64,000 nucleotides of DNA from Arthrobacter sp. EPSL27 (GTDB taxonomy: Bacteria > Actinomycetota > Actinomycetes > Actinomycetales > Micrococcaceae). Under the pieces are notes generated by a model. That model was not told where the DNA came from. It worked only from the letters and a program-made list of their open reading frames with translations, and searched no databases. The position numbers and the translations under genes were made by a program. The stretch covers positions 729,757 through 793,756 of the forward strand of contig NZ_LNUT01000004.1 in NCBI RefSeq assembly GCF_001512305.1. Reading direction: 5' to 3'. Positions 10,250 through 20,544 of the stretch are shown here, one piece after another. Numbering within the stretch: the stretch's first letter is position 1; every line of letters starts with the position of its first letter.

Positions 10250-11818
10250 ATGACTGAGAACAACGAACTGATCCGTTCCTCCGCCGCCGCGCTCGCCGAG
10301 AAGCTCGCCGCCCGCGAAATCACCGCCGTCGAGGTCGTCCAGGCGCACCTGGACCGGATCGCCGCCGTCGACGGCCAGGTCCACGCCTTCCTGCACGTCA
10401 ACGCCGAGGAAGCCCTCGCCGTCGCCGCCGAGGTGGACGCGATCCGCGCCGCCGGCGGCGCCGAGGCCGAGGCGCTGCACGAACTCGCCGGCGTGCCTAT
10501 CGCGGTCAAGGACCTGATCGTCACGATTGGCCAGCCCACCACGGCCGGCTCCAAGATCCTCGAAGGCTGGCACAGCCCCTACGACGCCACCGTCGTCGAA
10601 CGCCTCCGCGCCGCCAAGATGCCGATCCTGGGCAAGACCAACCTGGACGAGTTCGCGATGGGCTCCTCCACCGAGCACTCCGCTTACGGCCCCACCCGCA
10701 ACCCCTGGGACCTGGACCGGATCCCCGGCGGCTCCGGCGGCGGGTCGGCTGCCGCTGTGGCCGCGTTCGAAGCGCCGCTGGCCCTCGGCACGGACACCGG
10801 TGGGTCCATCCGCCAGCCCGGCGCCGTCACCGGCACCGTCGGCGTGAAGCCCACCTACGGCGGCGTGTCCCGCTACGGCGCGATCGCCATGGCGTCCTCG
10901 CTGGACCAGATCGGCCCGGTGTCCCGGACCGTGCTGGACTCCGCCCTGCTGCACCAGGTGATCGGCGGGCACGACCCGCGCGACTCCACCTCGCTGCCGG
11001 ACCCGCTGGAGGACCTCGTGGCCGCGGCCAGGACCGGCAACGTCGAGGGCATGAGGATCGGCATCATCAAGGAACTCCACGGCGAGGGCTATCAGGCCGG
11101 CGTCGAGAACCGCTTCAACGAGGCGCTGGAGCTGCTCAAGGGCGCCGGCGCCGAAATCGTCGAGGTTTCCTGCCCCAACTTCAAGTACGCCCTGGGCGCC
11201 TACTACCTGATCATGCCGTCGGAGGCCTCCTCCAACCTCGCCAAGTTCGACGGCGTCCGGTTCGGCCTGCGGGTCCTGCCGGAAGAAGGCCCGATGACGA
11301 TTGAACGCGTCATGGGCGCCACCCGCGCCGCCGGCTTCGGCGACGAGGTCAAGCGCCGCATCATCCTGGGCACCTACGCGCTCAGCGCCGGCTACTACGA
11401 CGCCTACTACGGCTCGGCCCAGAAGGTGCGCACGCTGATCCAGCGCGACTTCGACGCCGCATTCGCCAAGGCCGACGTGCTGATCTCCCCGACGGCGCCG
11501 ACCACGGCGTTCAAGCTCGGTGAGAAGCTCAACGACCCGCTGGCGATGTACCTGAACGACGTCGCCACCATCCCGGCCAACATGGCCGGCGTTCCGGGGC
11601 TGTCCCTGCCCGGCGGCCTGGCCGACGAGGACGGGCTGCCGGTCGGCGTCCAGCTGCTGGCCCCGGCCCGCCAGGACGCGCGGCTGTACCGGGTGGGCGC
11701 GGTGCTCGAATCGCTGCTCGAGGCGCAGTGGGGCGGCCCGCTGCTCGCGAAGGCCCCATCCCTGACCGACGCTTCTTCAGCGGCCGGCGCCGCACTGAGC
11801 CACGGAGGTTCCCACTAA
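10250..11818 (+). CDS. gatA: Asp-tRNA(Asn)/Glu-tRNA(Gln) amidotransferase subunit A
   Basis: The 522-residue amidase-signature enzyme releases ammonia from glutamine and channels it to GatB. The catalytic Lys-cisSer-Ser triad can be placed at K87 (IAVKDLI), S162 (PGGSGGGSA) and S186 ([11 protein letters not shown]), matching the spacing in characterised GatA. The start is ATG 10250, four bases after the gatC stop; in-frame upstream codons lie inside gatC. The stop overlaps the gatB ATG by one base (TAATG). Confidence 0.97.
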   Translation: MTENNELIRSSAAALAEKLAAREITAVEVVQAHLDRIAAVDGQVHAFLHVNAEEALAVAAEVDAIRAAGGAEAEALHELAGVPIAVKDLIVTIGQPTTAGSKILEGWHSPYDATVVERLRAAKMPILGKTNLDEFAMGSSTEHSAYGPTRNPWDLDRIPGGSGGGSAAAVAAFEAPLALGTDTGGSIRQPGAVTGTVGVKPTYGGVSRYGAIAMASSLDQIGPVSRTVLDSALLHQVIGGHDPRDSTSLPDPLEDLVAAARTGNVEGMRIGIIKELHGEGYQAGVENRFNEALELLKGAGAEIVEVSCPNFKYALGAYYLIMPSEASSNLAKFDGVRFGLRVLPEEGPMTIERVMGATRAAGFGDEVKRRIILGTYALSAGYYDAYYGSAQKVRTLIQRDFDAAFAKADVLISPTAPTTAFKLGEKLNDPLAMYLNDVATIPANMAGVPGLSLPGGLADEDGLPVGVQLLAPARQDARLYRVGAVLESLLEAQWGGPLLAKAPSLTDASSAAGAALSHGGSH

Positions 11819-13323
11819 TGTCTGACGCAACCCTCAGCTTCGAAGAAGCGATGGAGAAGTACGACCCCGTCCTGGGCTTCGAGGTCCACGTGGAGCTCAA
11901 CACCAAGACCAAGATGTTCTCCTCGGCGCCCAACGTCTTCGGCGACGAGCCCAACACCAACGTCAACGAGGTGGACCTCGGCATGCCCGGCGTGCTGCCC
12001 GTGGTGAACAAGACCGCGATCGAGTCCTCGATCAAGATCGGCCTGGCGCTCAACTGCAAGATCGCCGAGACCTGCCGCTTCGCCCGGAAGAACTACTTCT
12101 ACCCGGACACCCCGAAGAACTTCCAGACCTCCCAGTACGACGAGCCCATCGCGTACGACGGGTACCTCGACATCGAGCTCGCCGACGGCACCGTGTTCCG
12201 CGTCGAGATCGAACGGGCCCACATGGAGGAGGACGCCGGCAAGCTGACCCACATGGGCGGCGCCGCCGGCCGCATCCAGGGCGCGGACTACTCCCTGGTG
12301 GACTACAACCGCTCCGGCGTGCCGCTGGTCGAGATCGTCACCAAGCCGATCGAGGGCGCCGGCAGCCGCGCGCCCGAGCTGGCCAAGGCCTACGTGGCCG
12401 CGGTCCGCGAAATCGTGAAGAACCTCGGCGTCTCGGACGCGCGGATGGAACGCGGCAACGTCCGCTGCGACGCCAACGTCTCGCTCCGCCCGCACGGCCG
12501 CGAACGCTTCGGCATCCGCTCCGAGACGAAGAACGTCAACTCGCTGCGCGCCGTCGAGCACGCCGTCCGCTACGAGATCCAGCGGCACGCCGCCGTGCTG
12601 GACTCCGGCGAGCCGGTCATCCAGGAAACCCGCCACTGGCACGAGGACACCCGCTCCACGACGTCGGGCCGGCCTAAGTCCGACGCCGACGACTACCGCT
12701 ACTTCCCGGAACCGGACCTGGTGCCGGTCGTCGCCTCCCGCGAATGGGTCGAGGAGCTGCGGGCCACCCTGCCCGAACCGCCGGCCGCGCGCCGCAAGCG
12801 CCTCCAGGCCGACTGGGGCTACTCCGACCTGGAGTTCCGCGACGTCGTCAATGCCGGCGTCATGGACGAGATCGAGGAAACCATCGCCGCCGGCGCCACC
12901 GCCACCGTGGCCCGCAAATGGTGGATGGGCGAGATCGTGGGGCGTGCCAAGAACGCCGATGTTGATCCCGGGCAGCTGGGCGTCGCACCGGCCACCATTG
13001 TGGAACTGAACAAGATGGTGGAGGACGGCAAAATCAACAACAAGATGGCCTCCGAGGTCCTGGACGGCGTGCTCGCCGGCGAGGGCACCCCGGCGGAGAT
13101 CGTGGAGAAGCGCGGCCTCGCCGTGGTCTCCGACGACGGCCCGCTGCTCGAAGCCATCGACGCGGTCCTCGCCGCGCAGCCCGGCGTCGCGGACAAGATC
13201 CGCGCCGGCAAGGTCCAGGCGATCGGCGCGATCGTCGGCGGCGTCATGAAGGCCACCCGCGGGCAGGCCGACGCCGGCCGCGTCAAGGAACTGATCCTGG
13301 AGCGCCTCGGCGTCGAAGGCTGA
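11818..13323 (+). CDS. gatB: Asp-tRNA(Asn)/Glu-tRNA(Gln) amidotransferase subunit B
   Basis: The 501-residue product has the GatB cradle domain ([22 protein letters not shown], then the metal/tRNA site around [20 protein letters not shown] and [12 protein letters not shown]) and the C-terminal YqeY-like helical tail that contacts the tRNA elbow. It phosphorylates and amidates the misacylated Glu or Asp on tRNA. GGAGGTT inside the gatA end precedes the ATG at 11818. The stop lies only two bases from the stop of the convergent LysR gene, so termination must occur inside that gene. Confidence 0.97.
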   Translation: MSDATLSFEEAMEKYDPVLGFEVHVELNTKTKMFSSAPNVFGDEPNTNVNEVDLGMPGVLPVVNKTAIESSIKIGLALNCKIAETCRFARKNYFYPDTPKNFQTSQYDEPIAYDGYLDIELADGTVFRVEIERAHMEEDAGKLTHMGGAAGRIQGADYSLVDYNRSGVPLVEIVTKPIEGAGSRAPELAKAYVAAVREIVKNLGVSDARMERGNVRCDANVSLRPHGRERFGIRSETKNVNSLRAVEHAVRYEIQRHAAVLDSGEPVIQETRHWHEDTRSTTSGRPKSDADDYRYFPEPDLVPVVASREWVEELRATLPEPPAARRKRLQADWGYSDLEFRDVVNAGVMDEIEETIAAGATATVARKWWMGEIVGRAKNADVDPGQLGVAPATIVELNKMVEDGKINNKMASEVLDGVLAGEGTPAEIVEKRGLAVVSDDGPLLEAIDAVLAAQPGVADKIRAGKVQAIGAIVGGVMKATRGQADAGRVKELILERLGVEG

Positions 13324-13325
13324 CC

Positions 13326-14234
13326 CTAGCCGTCCACCAAATCGGTCATGATGGTCTGCAGCGCCTCGCAGACCATCATGACCGATCTGCGTTTAAGGTT
13401 CTCCGGCCGGGCCAGGATGTCGATCCGGCGCCGGGTGCTGATGCCCTCGAGCGGCCGCAGCACAATGTCCGGATTCAGCACCGGCTGCGCGGTGTGCCGC
13501 GGCAGCAGCCCGATCACGCTGCCGGTCGCCACCAGCGCAGCCACCGTGGAGTAGTCGTTGATCCGGTGCACAATGTTCAGCTCCCGGCTGGACACCGCGG
13601 CGACGGCGGAGAGCACGTCCGCGGGGGAGTACCCGGCGCGGCTGGTCACCCAGGGTTCGCCGACGACGTCGTCCGCCGTCACCGCCCGCTGGCCGGCCAG
13701 CCGGTGGCCGGCGGGCAGCGCGACGTCCAGCGGCTCGTGCGCGAGTGGGATCACCGCAACCCGTTCCTCCGGCCAGCGCGGGCTGTGGTCCATCCGGTGC
13801 GCCAGCACCAGGTCGTACCGGGCCGTCAGGGCCGGGAAATCCTGCTGGGCGACGTCCTCGTCGGAGAGCAGGATCCGCGGCTGCCCGGGACCGGCCAGCA
13901 GCCGGGCCAGCGGCGCGAACAGGGCCTGGCCCGCGCTGTGGAAGCCGCTCAGCGTCACCGGCGCCACCGCGGAACCGTGGTAGGCGCCGATCGCCGTCCG
14001 GGCGTCCGCCATGGCGGACACGACGGCGGCCCCGGCGTCCGCGAGCACCTGGCCGGCCTCGGTCAGGACCAGGTTGCGGCCCTCCTTGCGGGTCAGCGGG
14101 ACCTCGACGGACTTCTGCAGGGCGGCGAGCTGCTGTGACACGGCCGACGGCGTGACCGCCAGGGTTTCGGCGACCGCTTTGACGCTGCCGAGGGCCCCAA
14201 GTTCGCGGAGCATCTCCAGCTGGTGGATTTCCAT
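13326..14234 (-). CDS. LysR family transcriptional regulator
   Basis: The 302-residue regulator has an N-terminal winged helix (ELGALGSVKAVAETLAVTPSAVSQQLAALQ) and a periplasmic-binding-like effector domain from about residue 90. It diverges from tdh-kbl, so it probably controls threonine-to-glycine catabolism; the effector is unknown. The last 16 or so codons are unusual: the coding DNA there is a 19-bp perfect palindrome (13341-13386), so the protein tail MMVCEALQTIMTDL is dictated by a hairpin that also ends gatB transcription. The gene uses ATG at 14234. Confidence 0.92.
   Translation of the reverse strand: MEIHQLEMLRELGALGSVKAVAETLAVTPSAVSQQLAALQKSVEVPLTRKEGRNLVLTEAGQVLADAGAAVVSAMADARTAIGAYHGSAVAPVTLSGFHSAGQALFAPLARLLAGPGQPRILLSDEDVAQQDFPALTARYDLVLAHRMDHSPRWPEERVAVIPLAHEPLDVALPAGHRLAGQRAVTADDVVGEPWVTSRAGYSPADVLSAVAAVSSRELNIVHRINDYSTVAALVATGSVIGLLPRHTAQPVLNPDIVLRPLEGISTRRRIDILARPENLKRRSVMMVCEALQTIMTDLVDG
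13341..13386. terminator. 19-bp hairpin inside the LysR gene end, bidirectional
   Basis: Perfect arms 13341-13359 and 13368-13386 with an 8-base loop. It starts 18 bases after the gatB stop and lies wholly in the coding end of the convergent LysR gene. For gatB it is a normal post-stop hairpin; for LysR it would act before the stop codon is reached. Confidence 0.65.
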
Positions 14235-14264
14235 GCAGCCCAGTCTATGCTCAAGGAAAAGCTA

Positions 14265-14275
14265 AATCGTCGATT
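14265..14275. promoter_or_regulatory. candidate LysR operator AATCGTCGATT
   Basis: An 11-base perfect palindrome sits in the 121-base divergent gap between the LysR gene and tdh. LysR proteins usually bind a T-N11-A type dyad in such a position. TAATGCT at 14296 may be the tdh -10 box. Confidence 0.4.
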
Positions 14276-14355
14276 GAGAAAAATCCGGTTGTGCTAATGC
14301 TTTTCAGCGGCTTCAATGGGGTGAGTTGTCCCACAGAGCACAGTTAGGAACGCCC

Positions 14356-15402
14356 ATGAAGGCTCTCTACAAGGCCGGCGCCCACGCAGGATTCGAACTC
14401 GTTGACCGCCCGGAGCCTGAGACCGGCGCCGGCGACGTGAAGATCCGCGTCATGACGACGGGCATCTGCGGCACCGACCTGCACATCCAGTCCTGGGACG
14501 CCTGGGCGCAGGGCATCATCAACGCCCCGCTGATCGCAGGCCACGAGTTCTACGGCGAAGTGGTGGAGGTGGGCGAGGACGTCCTGGACGTCAAGGTCGG
14601 CGACCGGGTGTCCGGCGAGGGCCACATTGTCTGCGGCATCTGCCGCAACTGCCGCGCCGGCCGCCGGCAGATGTGCATCAACACCGTCAGCGTCGGCGTC
14701 CAGCGCGACGGCGCCTTCGCCGAGTACGTGGTGATCCCCGAGACCAACGTCTGGGTCCACACAGACCCGTCGGTGACGCCGGAACTCGGCGCCATCTTCG
14801 ACCCCTTCGGCAACGCTGTCCACACCGCGCTCAGCTTCCCCCTCGTCGGCGAGGACGTGCTGATCACCGGCGCCGGACCCATCGGCCTGATGGCGATCGC
14901 CGTCGCCCGCCACGCCGGTGCCCGCAAGATAGCCATCACCGACGTCTCCGCCCCGCGGCTGGAACTGGCCCGCACGCTCGGCGTCGACCTCGCCATCGAC
15001 GTCTCCAAAATGCGCGTCAAGGACGCCCAGCGTGAACTGGGCATGCGCGAGGGCTTCGACATCGGCATGGAAATGTCGGGACACCCCACCGCCCTGCCTG
15101 AGATGATCGACAACATGAACCACGGCGGCCGTATCGCGATGCTGGGACTGCCCAGCCAGTCCATCGACATCGACTGGGGCAAGGTGGTCACCCACATGCT
15201 CACCATGAAGGGCATCTACGGCCGCGAAATGTTCGAGACCTGGTACGCCATGAGCGCCATGCTGTCCTCCAACCCCGCCCTGCACGCCAGCATCTCCGCC
15301 GTCGTGACCGACACCCTGCCCGCCACCGACTGGGACAAGGGCTTCGAGATCGCCCGCGCCGGTGTGGGCGGCAAGGTGGTCCTCGACTGGACCTGCTTCT
15401 AA
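14356..15402 (+). CDS. tdh: L-threonine 3-dehydrogenase
   Basis: The 348-residue medium-chain Zn dehydrogenase oxidises L-threonine with NAD to 2-amino-3-ketobutyrate. Visible are the catalytic zinc ligands C38 (GICGTDLH, with T40 and H43), H63-E64, the structural zinc lobe C93-C96-C99-C107, and the [12 protein letters not shown]-binding turn. The product is unstable and is passed to Kbl, whose gene follows 46 bases on. ATG 14356 has TTAGGAA upstream. It is transcribed divergently from the LysR gene. Confidence 0.96.
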   Translation: MKALYKAGAHAGFELVDRPEPETGAGDVKIRVMTTGICGTDLHIQSWDAWAQGIINAPLIAGHEFYGEVVEVGEDVLDVKVGDRVSGEGHIVCGICRNCRAGRRQMCINTVSVGVQRDGAFAEYVVIPETNVWVHTDPSVTPELGAIFDPFGNAVHTALSFPLVGEDVLITGAGPIGLMAIAVARHAGARKIAITDVSAPRLELARTLGVDLAIDVSKMRVKDAQRELGMREGFDIGMEMSGHPTALPEMIDNMNHGGRIAMLGLPSQSIDIDWGKVVTHMLTMKGIYGREMFETWYAMSAMLSSNPALHASISAVVTDTLPATDWDKGFEIARAGVGGKVVLDWTCF

Positions 15403-15448
15403 CCCCGCCACCGGACCACCGACCCACCCAGCCCAGGAGCACACCGAC

Positions 15449-16663
15449 ATGTATTCAGCCATCAAGGACCAGCTGCAGAGCGAACTGGACGAGATCCGCA
15501 GCGCCGGACTCTACAAGACCGAGCGGCACATCGACTCCCCGCAGGCCAACCACATCAAGGCCGGCCAGATCGGTGAGTCCAGCGCGGACGTGCTGAACTT
15601 CTGCGCCAACAACTACCTGGGCCTGGCGGACCACCCGGAGATCATCGCCGCCGCCAAAGCCGCCATGGACGACCGGGGCTTCGGCATGGCCAGCGTCCGC
15701 TTCATCTGCGGCACCCAGGACCTGCACCTGGCCCTCGAGGAACGCGTCTCGAAGTTCCTCGGCACCGAGGACACCATCCTGTTCTCCAGCTGCTTCGATG
15801 CCAACGGCGGCGTGTTCGAATCGCTCTTCGGCCCGGAGGACGCCGTCATCTCCGACGCGCTGAACCACGCCTCGATCATCGACGGCATCCGGCTGTGCAA
15901 GGCCCAGCGCTTCCGCTACGCCAACCAGGACATGGCGGACCTCGAGTCCAAGCTGATCGAGGCCACCACGCAGGAGAACCCGGCCCGCCGCAAGATCATC
16001 GTCACTGACGGCGTGTTCTCCATGGACGGCTTCCTGGCCCCGCTGGAGGCCATCTGCGACCTCGCTGAAAAGTACGACGCCATGGTGATGGTGGACGACT
16101 CCCACGCCGTCGGCTTTATGGGGGCCTCCGGTGCCGGCACCCCGGAACATGCCGGCGTCTCGGACCGGGTGGACATCTACACCGGCACGTTCGGCAAGGC
16201 CCTGGGCGGCGCCTCCGGCGGCTACGTTTCCGGCCGCCGCGAAGTCATCGCCATGCTCCGGCAGAAAGCCCGCCCGTACCTGTTCTCCAACTCGCTCGCC
16301 CCGGCCATCGTCGCGGCCACCCTCACGGCACTGGACCTCGTGGAGAACTCCGGTGAACTGCGCGCCAAGCTCTTTGCCAACGCGGAGCTCTTCCGGTCCC
16401 GCATGACGGAGGAGGGCTTCACGCTGCTCCCCGGCGAGCACGCGATCGTCCCGGTGATGTTCGGCGACGCCGTGATGGCCGCCAAGGTGGCGGATGCCAT
16501 GCTGCACCACGGCGTCTTCGTGACGGCGTTCAGCTACCCGGTGGTGCCCAAGGGTGCCGCCCGGATCCGCGTCCAGCTGTCCGCCGCGCACAGCGCCGAG
16601 GACGTGGAGGCCTGCGTGCAGGCCTTCGTGAGCAGCCGCGCGGCGGTTGCCGCCGCCCTCTAG
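15449..16663 (+). CDS. kbl: glycine C-acetyltransferase (2-amino-3-ketobutyrate CoA ligase)
   Basis: The 404-residue alpha-oxoamine synthase cleaves 2-amino-3-ketobutyrate with CoA to glycine and acetyl-CoA. The PLP lysine is K250 in [14 protein letters not shown], and the family segments [14 protein letters not shown] and [11 protein letters not shown] are present. ATG 15449 follows CCAGGAGCACACCGAC. With tdh it forms the standard threonine degradation pair, and both should be regulated together from the promoter ahead of tdh. Confidence 0.96.
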   Translation: MYSAIKDQLQSELDEIRSAGLYKTERHIDSPQANHIKAGQIGESSADVLNFCANNYLGLADHPEIIAAAKAAMDDRGFGMASVRFICGTQDLHLALEERVSKFLGTEDTILFSSCFDANGGVFESLFGPEDAVISDALNHASIIDGIRLCKAQRFRYANQDMADLESKLIEATTQENPARRKIIVTDGVFSMDGFLAPLEAICDLAEKYDAMVMVDDSHAVGFMGASGAGTPEHAGVSDRVDIYTGTFGKALGGASGGYVSGRREVIAMLRQKARPYLFSNSLAPAIVAATLTALDLVENSGELRAKLFANAELFRSRMTEEGFTLLPGEHAIVPVMFGDAVMAAKVADAMLHHGVFVTAFSYPVVPKGAARIRVQLSAAHSAEDVEACVQAFVSSRAAVAAAL

Positions 16664-16727
16664 GACTCGACGGTCCGCGGTGCGGAAAGTGCTGACGTGA
16701 CCTCCGGTCGGGTGCAAGGATGGAGGC

Positions 16728-17843
16728 ATGTCAGCTAATTACGATGTCGTGATCGTGGGCGGCGGGATTGCCGGCCTGTCCCTCGCCTCAGCCCTCGCCG
16801 GCAAATGCAGCGTGGCCCTGGTCGAGGCCGAGCAGTCGCTGGGGTACCACACCTCGGCCCGCTCGGCCCGGCAGCTCATCCCGAGCTACGGGCCGCCGGT
16901 GGTCCAGGAACTGACCATGCGCACACTGGAGCTCATCGGCATCCGGGAGGGCACGCGGCCCGAACCCGTGCTCTCGCCGCGGCGGTTTATGCTGATCGGC
17001 GACGAGGAAAGCGTCCGGCAGCAGGCGAGCGGCTTTATGCAGCCCATCAGCCATGCCGAAGCCCTGAAAATCTGCCCGGCGCTGACACCGGAGTCCTTCT
17101 CCGCCGCCGGCCTCGACTCCGGCTCCTTCGCCTGCAACGCGTCCCTGCTCCTGGAAGACCACCGGGAGTGGGCGGTGGAGGGCGGCGTGGACATCATCAC
17201 CGGGGCCCGCGTCCACTCGGCGCAAAGGCTCGGCTCCGGCTGGGAACTCGGCGCCGGGCAGGAAGGCCTCCAGACCTCCGTCGTGGTCAACGCCGCCGGC
17301 GCCTGGGCGGACGAATTCGCGGTGCTCAGCGGCGTCGAGAAGCTCGGGCTCCAGCCCTACCGCCGCACCGCGGCGATTGTCGACGTCGAGCATCCGCTCC
17401 CGCACGGCTGCCCCATGGTGGCCGCCGCCGATGAAAGCTTCTACTTCCGGCCCGACGGCGCCCAGGTCCTGATCTCGCCCTCGGAGCACGTTCCGAGCGG
17501 GCCCGAGGACGCGCGGCCGCACCCCGGCGACATCGAGGCCCTGATCGCCCGGCTGAACGCCCTGACCACGATGGGGATCGGCAGTGTCCGCCGCGCCTGG
17601 ACCGGGCTGCGAACCGAGGCCGCCGACGGCCTTCCGGTGGTGGGGTTCGACGCCGAGGCTCCCGGATTCTTCTGGCTCGCCGGCCAGGGCGGGTACGGTT
17701 TCCAGACCTCCTCCGGGATCGCGGAGCTGGCCGCCGGGCTGATCCTCGCCGGGCAGGGCGCGGCCGCAGGCGCCGCCGCTGACGGTCCGGCATCCCGGAC
17801 AGCGGAGGCCCTCGCGGCGACGCGCTGGTCCATCCGGCGCTGA
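16728..17843 (+). CDS. FAD-dependent amino-acid oxidoreductase (DAO family)
   Basis: The 371-residue flavoprotein starts with the dinucleotide-binding turn DVVIVGGGIAGLSLASALAG and ends with the DAO-family segment GLRTEAADGLPVVGFD...FFWLAGQGGYGFQTSSGIAEL. The closest named relatives by pattern are D-arginine dehydrogenase-like and glycine/D-amino-acid oxidases, so oxidation of a secondary amine or D-amino acid is likely. It could act on the glycine or threonine branch supplied by tdh-kbl, but this is inference. AAGGATGGAGG before the ATG serves as binding site and resembles a -10 box 7 bases upstream. Confidence 0.87.
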   Translation: MSANYDVVIVGGGIAGLSLASALAGKCSVALVEAEQSLGYHTSARSARQLIPSYGPPVVQELTMRTLELIGIREGTRPEPVLSPRRFMLIGDEESVRQQASGFMQPISHAEALKICPALTPESFSAAGLDSGSFACNASLLLEDHREWAVEGGVDIITGARVHSAQRLGSGWELGAGQEGLQTSVVVNAAGAWADEFAVLSGVEKLGLQPYRRTAAIVDVEHPLPHGCPMVAAADESFYFRPDGAQVLISPSEHVPSGPEDARPHPGDIEALIARLNALTTMGIGSVRRAWTGLRTEAADGLPVVGFDAEAPGFFWLAGQGGYGFQTSSGIAELAAGLILAGQGAAAGAAADGPASRTAEALAATRWSIRR

Positions 17844-17854
17844 AGAATGGACGC

Positions 17855-19078
17855 ATGAGCACCCTCATCACCAACATTGCCGAACTGATGACCCAGGACG
17901 CGGAGCACCGCGTCCTGAAAAACGCGGCGGTGGTGGTCGAGGGCGAGCGGATCTCCTGGCTGGGGCCGACGGCGGACGCTCCGGCCGCGGATGAGGCCGT
18001 CGACGCCGGTGGCCGCGCCCTGCTGCCCGGCTGGGTGGATTCCCACACCCACCTCATCTTCGCCGGGGACCGCACCGCCGAGTTCGAGGCGCGGATGGCG
18101 GGGGAGAGCTACCAGGCCGGCGGCATCGCGGTGACCACCGGCGCCACCCGGAACACCGGCGACTTCGACCTCACCCGGCTCGCCCTGGGCCGGGTGGCGG
18201 AGGCCGTCTCGCAGGGCACCACGTACCTGGAGACCAAGACCGGCTACGGCCTGGACGTCGAGAACGAGGCGCGCAGCGCCCGCATCGCCTCCACCGTGGC
18301 GGACGAGGCCACCTACCTCGGCGCCCACCTGGTCCCGGCCGGGATGGAGCCCGAGGAGTACACGGACCTGGTCTGCGGCCCCATGCTCGCCGCCGTCCGG
18401 CCGTACGTGCGCTGGGCCGACGTCTTCTGCGAACGGGGCGCCTTCACCGAAGAGCAGTCCCGCCGTGTGCTCCAAGCCTGCCGGGATGCCGGGCTGGGGC
18501 TGCGCGTGCACGGCAACCAGCTCGGCGAGGGCCCCGGCGTGCGGCTCGCCGTCGAGTTCGGGGCCGCGAGCGTGGACCACGTGAACTACCTCGCGCCCGC
18601 GGATGTCGACGCGCTGGCGGGCAGCTGGTCGGGCTGGGACGCAGAAACCGGTGAAGGGCGCGGGACAGGACACCGAGGGACAGTGGCGACGTGCCTGCCG
18701 GCCTGCGACCTGTCCACCCGGCAGCCGCTGGCCCCCGGCCGGGAACTGCTCGACGCCGGCGTGCAGGTGGCGCTGGCCTCCAACTGCAACCCCGGCACCT
18801 CGTACACCAGCTCGATGGCCTTTTGCGTCACCACCGCCGTGCTCCAGATGCGGTTGAGCGTCCATGAGGCCGTGCGCGCGGCGACGTACGGCGGTGCGCT
18901 GGCCCTTGGCCGGGAGTCCGGGAACGACGTCGACGGCGAACGCGCCGTGGGTTCGATCGCCGTCGGGCACCGCGCGGACCTGCACCTGCTCAACGCACCG
19001 TCCGCCACCCACCTGGCCTACCGGCCGGGCATTCCGCTGACCCACGCCGTCTGGCGCGCAGGGGTCCGCGCCCGCTGA
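17855..19078 (+). CDS. hutI: imidazolonepropionase
   Basis: The 407-residue amidohydrolase opens the imidazolone ring in histidine degradation to give N-formimino-L-glutamate. The metal site starts at H64-T-H66 in WVDSHTHLIFAGDR, with GLRVHGNQLGEG, DHVNYLA and ALASNCNPGT following as in HutI. No hutH, hutU, hutG or hutC lies in the window, so this member is separated from the rest of the pathway. It follows the FAD gene by 11 bases. AAGAAT seven bases before the ATG could be a leaderless promoter of its own. Confidence 0.93.
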   Translation: MSTLITNIAELMTQDAEHRVLKNAAVVVEGERISWLGPTADAPAADEAVDAGGRALLPGWVDSHTHLIFAGDRTAEFEARMAGESYQAGGIAVTTGATRNTGDFDLTRLALGRVAEAVSQGTTYLETKTGYGLDVENEARSARIASTVADEATYLGAHLVPAGMEPEEYTDLVCGPMLAAVRPYVRWADVFCERGAFTEEQSRRVLQACRDAGLGLRVHGNQLGEGPGVRLAVEFGAASVDHVNYLAPADVDALAGSWSGWDAETGEGRGTGHRGTVATCLPACDLSTRQPLAPGRELLDAGVQVALASNCNPGTSYTSSMAFCVTTAVLQMRLSVHEAVRAATYGGALALGRESGNDVDGERAVGSIAVGHRADLHLLNAPSATHLAYRPGIPLTHAVWRAGVRAR

Positions 19079-19097
19079 CTCACCCCGGGAGGTCACC

Positions 19098-20520
19098 ATG
19101 GCCAGGCTGCTGGAAACACTCGGCACCGCCCTCGACCAGCTGCGCGCCCAGTGGCAGGGGCCGGCGGGCCTGGCCCGGCGCCGCGAGGAACGGCTGGCGG
19201 CCATGGTTGCCCATGCCAGGACCAGCTCGCCGTTCTACCGGCACCTGTACCGGCACCTGAACCGGGATCCGGGGCGGGTCCCGGACGCCGGCCAGGTTCC
19301 GGCCAGCGTCGTCTTGGCGGAGCTGCCGCCGGTCACCAAACAGCAGCTCATGGCCAACTTCGATGACTGGGTCACGGACCCCGCGGTCACCCGAGCCGGG
19401 GTGGAGGCCTTTATCGCCGATCCGTCCAGGGTGGGAACACCGTTCCTGGGCCGGTACTTCGTCTGCACCACCTCAGGCACCACCGGCCACCCGGGCATCT
19501 TTGTGCACGATCCCCGTTCCCTGGCGGTCTCGCAGGCCTTTGTCCTCCGCATTGACCTCGCATGGCTGTCGCCCGCCGGGCTGCTGGCCATGGCCCGCCG
19601 CGGACTGCGCTGGGCGGCTGTGGTGGGCACCGGCGGACACTACGCGGGGGCAGGCTGGGCGCAGTGGCAGCGGCGGCGCAGCCGGTGGAAGCGCCGCATG
19701 ATCCGGGTGTTCCCGGCGCAGCAGCCGCTCGCGTCGCTCGTCGCCGCCCTGAATGAGTGCGACCCTGCCGCTGTCACCGCGTACCCGAGTGCCCTCGCAC
19801 TGCTCGCCGAGGAACAGCTCGCCGGCCGCCTCCACCTGCAGCCGGTGGTGGTGGAGCTGGCCGGCGAATCCTTCCGGACCGGAAGTGCGGGCCCGCATCG
19901 CGGAGGCGTTCGGGGTAGCCGTCCACGATGCCTACGCTGCCTCCGAGTTCACGCCGCTGGCGTTCGACTGTGCCCGCGGGTGGCTGCATGTGAACAGCGA
20001 CTGGGCCATTCTGGAACCGGTCGGGGCCGACTACACGCCGACGCCGCCGGGGGAGCCGTCCTACACGGTGCTGCTGACCAACTTCGCCAACCGGTTGCAG
20101 CCCATCATCCGCTACGACCTCGGCGACTCCGTGCTGGCCAAGGCCGGCCCGTGCGGGTGCGGCAGCCCCCTGCCTGCCATCAGGGTCGCGGGCCGCCGCG
20201 ACGATGTGCTCCGGCTTCATGCCGCCGGCGGGACCACAGTCCGGGTCCTGCCGCTCGCCGTCGCGTCGGTCATCGACTCCACCCCCGGGCTGCACCGCGG
20301 TCAGCTGGTCCAGACGGGCCCGGCCACCCTGCGCCTCCGGCTGGAACCGGAACCCGGCGCCGACGCCGGGGAGGTGTGGCGTGCGGCGTCCGGGAAGCTG
20401 GCGGGGTACCTCGCCGGGCTGGAACTGGGGAACGTCGACGTCGTCCGGGCGGAAGAGCCGCCGGAACAGGGCGGCCTGAGCGGGAAGTTCCGCCAGGTCA
20501 TCGCCCTGGCGCCTGACTGA
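19098..20520 (+). pseudogene. PaaK/CapK-like adenylate-forming enzyme, frameshifted
   Basis: Two overlapping frames together encode one phenylacetate-CoA-ligase-like protein. Frame 1 from ATG 19098 (GGGAGG upstream) carries the AMP-binding loop TTSGTTGHPGIFVHD and runs through YPSALALL to ELAGESFRT near 19877. The sequence then continues in the frame ending at 20520 with VRARIAEAFGVAVHDAYAASEFTPLAF, RYDLGDSV and a C-terminal lid. Removing one base in the run around 19877-19882 restores ESFRTEVRARIAEAFG. The break is therefore a single-base insertion or a sequencing error. The intact enzyme would adenylate an aryl or other carboxylate; the substrate is unknown. Confidence 0.85.
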
Positions 20521-20544
20521 CCGGCCGTGGGTGAACGGGAGCTG

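Noticed and set aside
8365..10554. 729-codon antisense frame across CitMHS, gatC and gatA
   Set aside because: Spans a promoter and terminator and three real genes; composition is typical of antisense GC frames.
19870..19890. Programmed frameshift in the PaaK-like gene
   Set aside because: No slippery heptamer or downstream pseudoknot was seen; a simple one-base insertion explains it.
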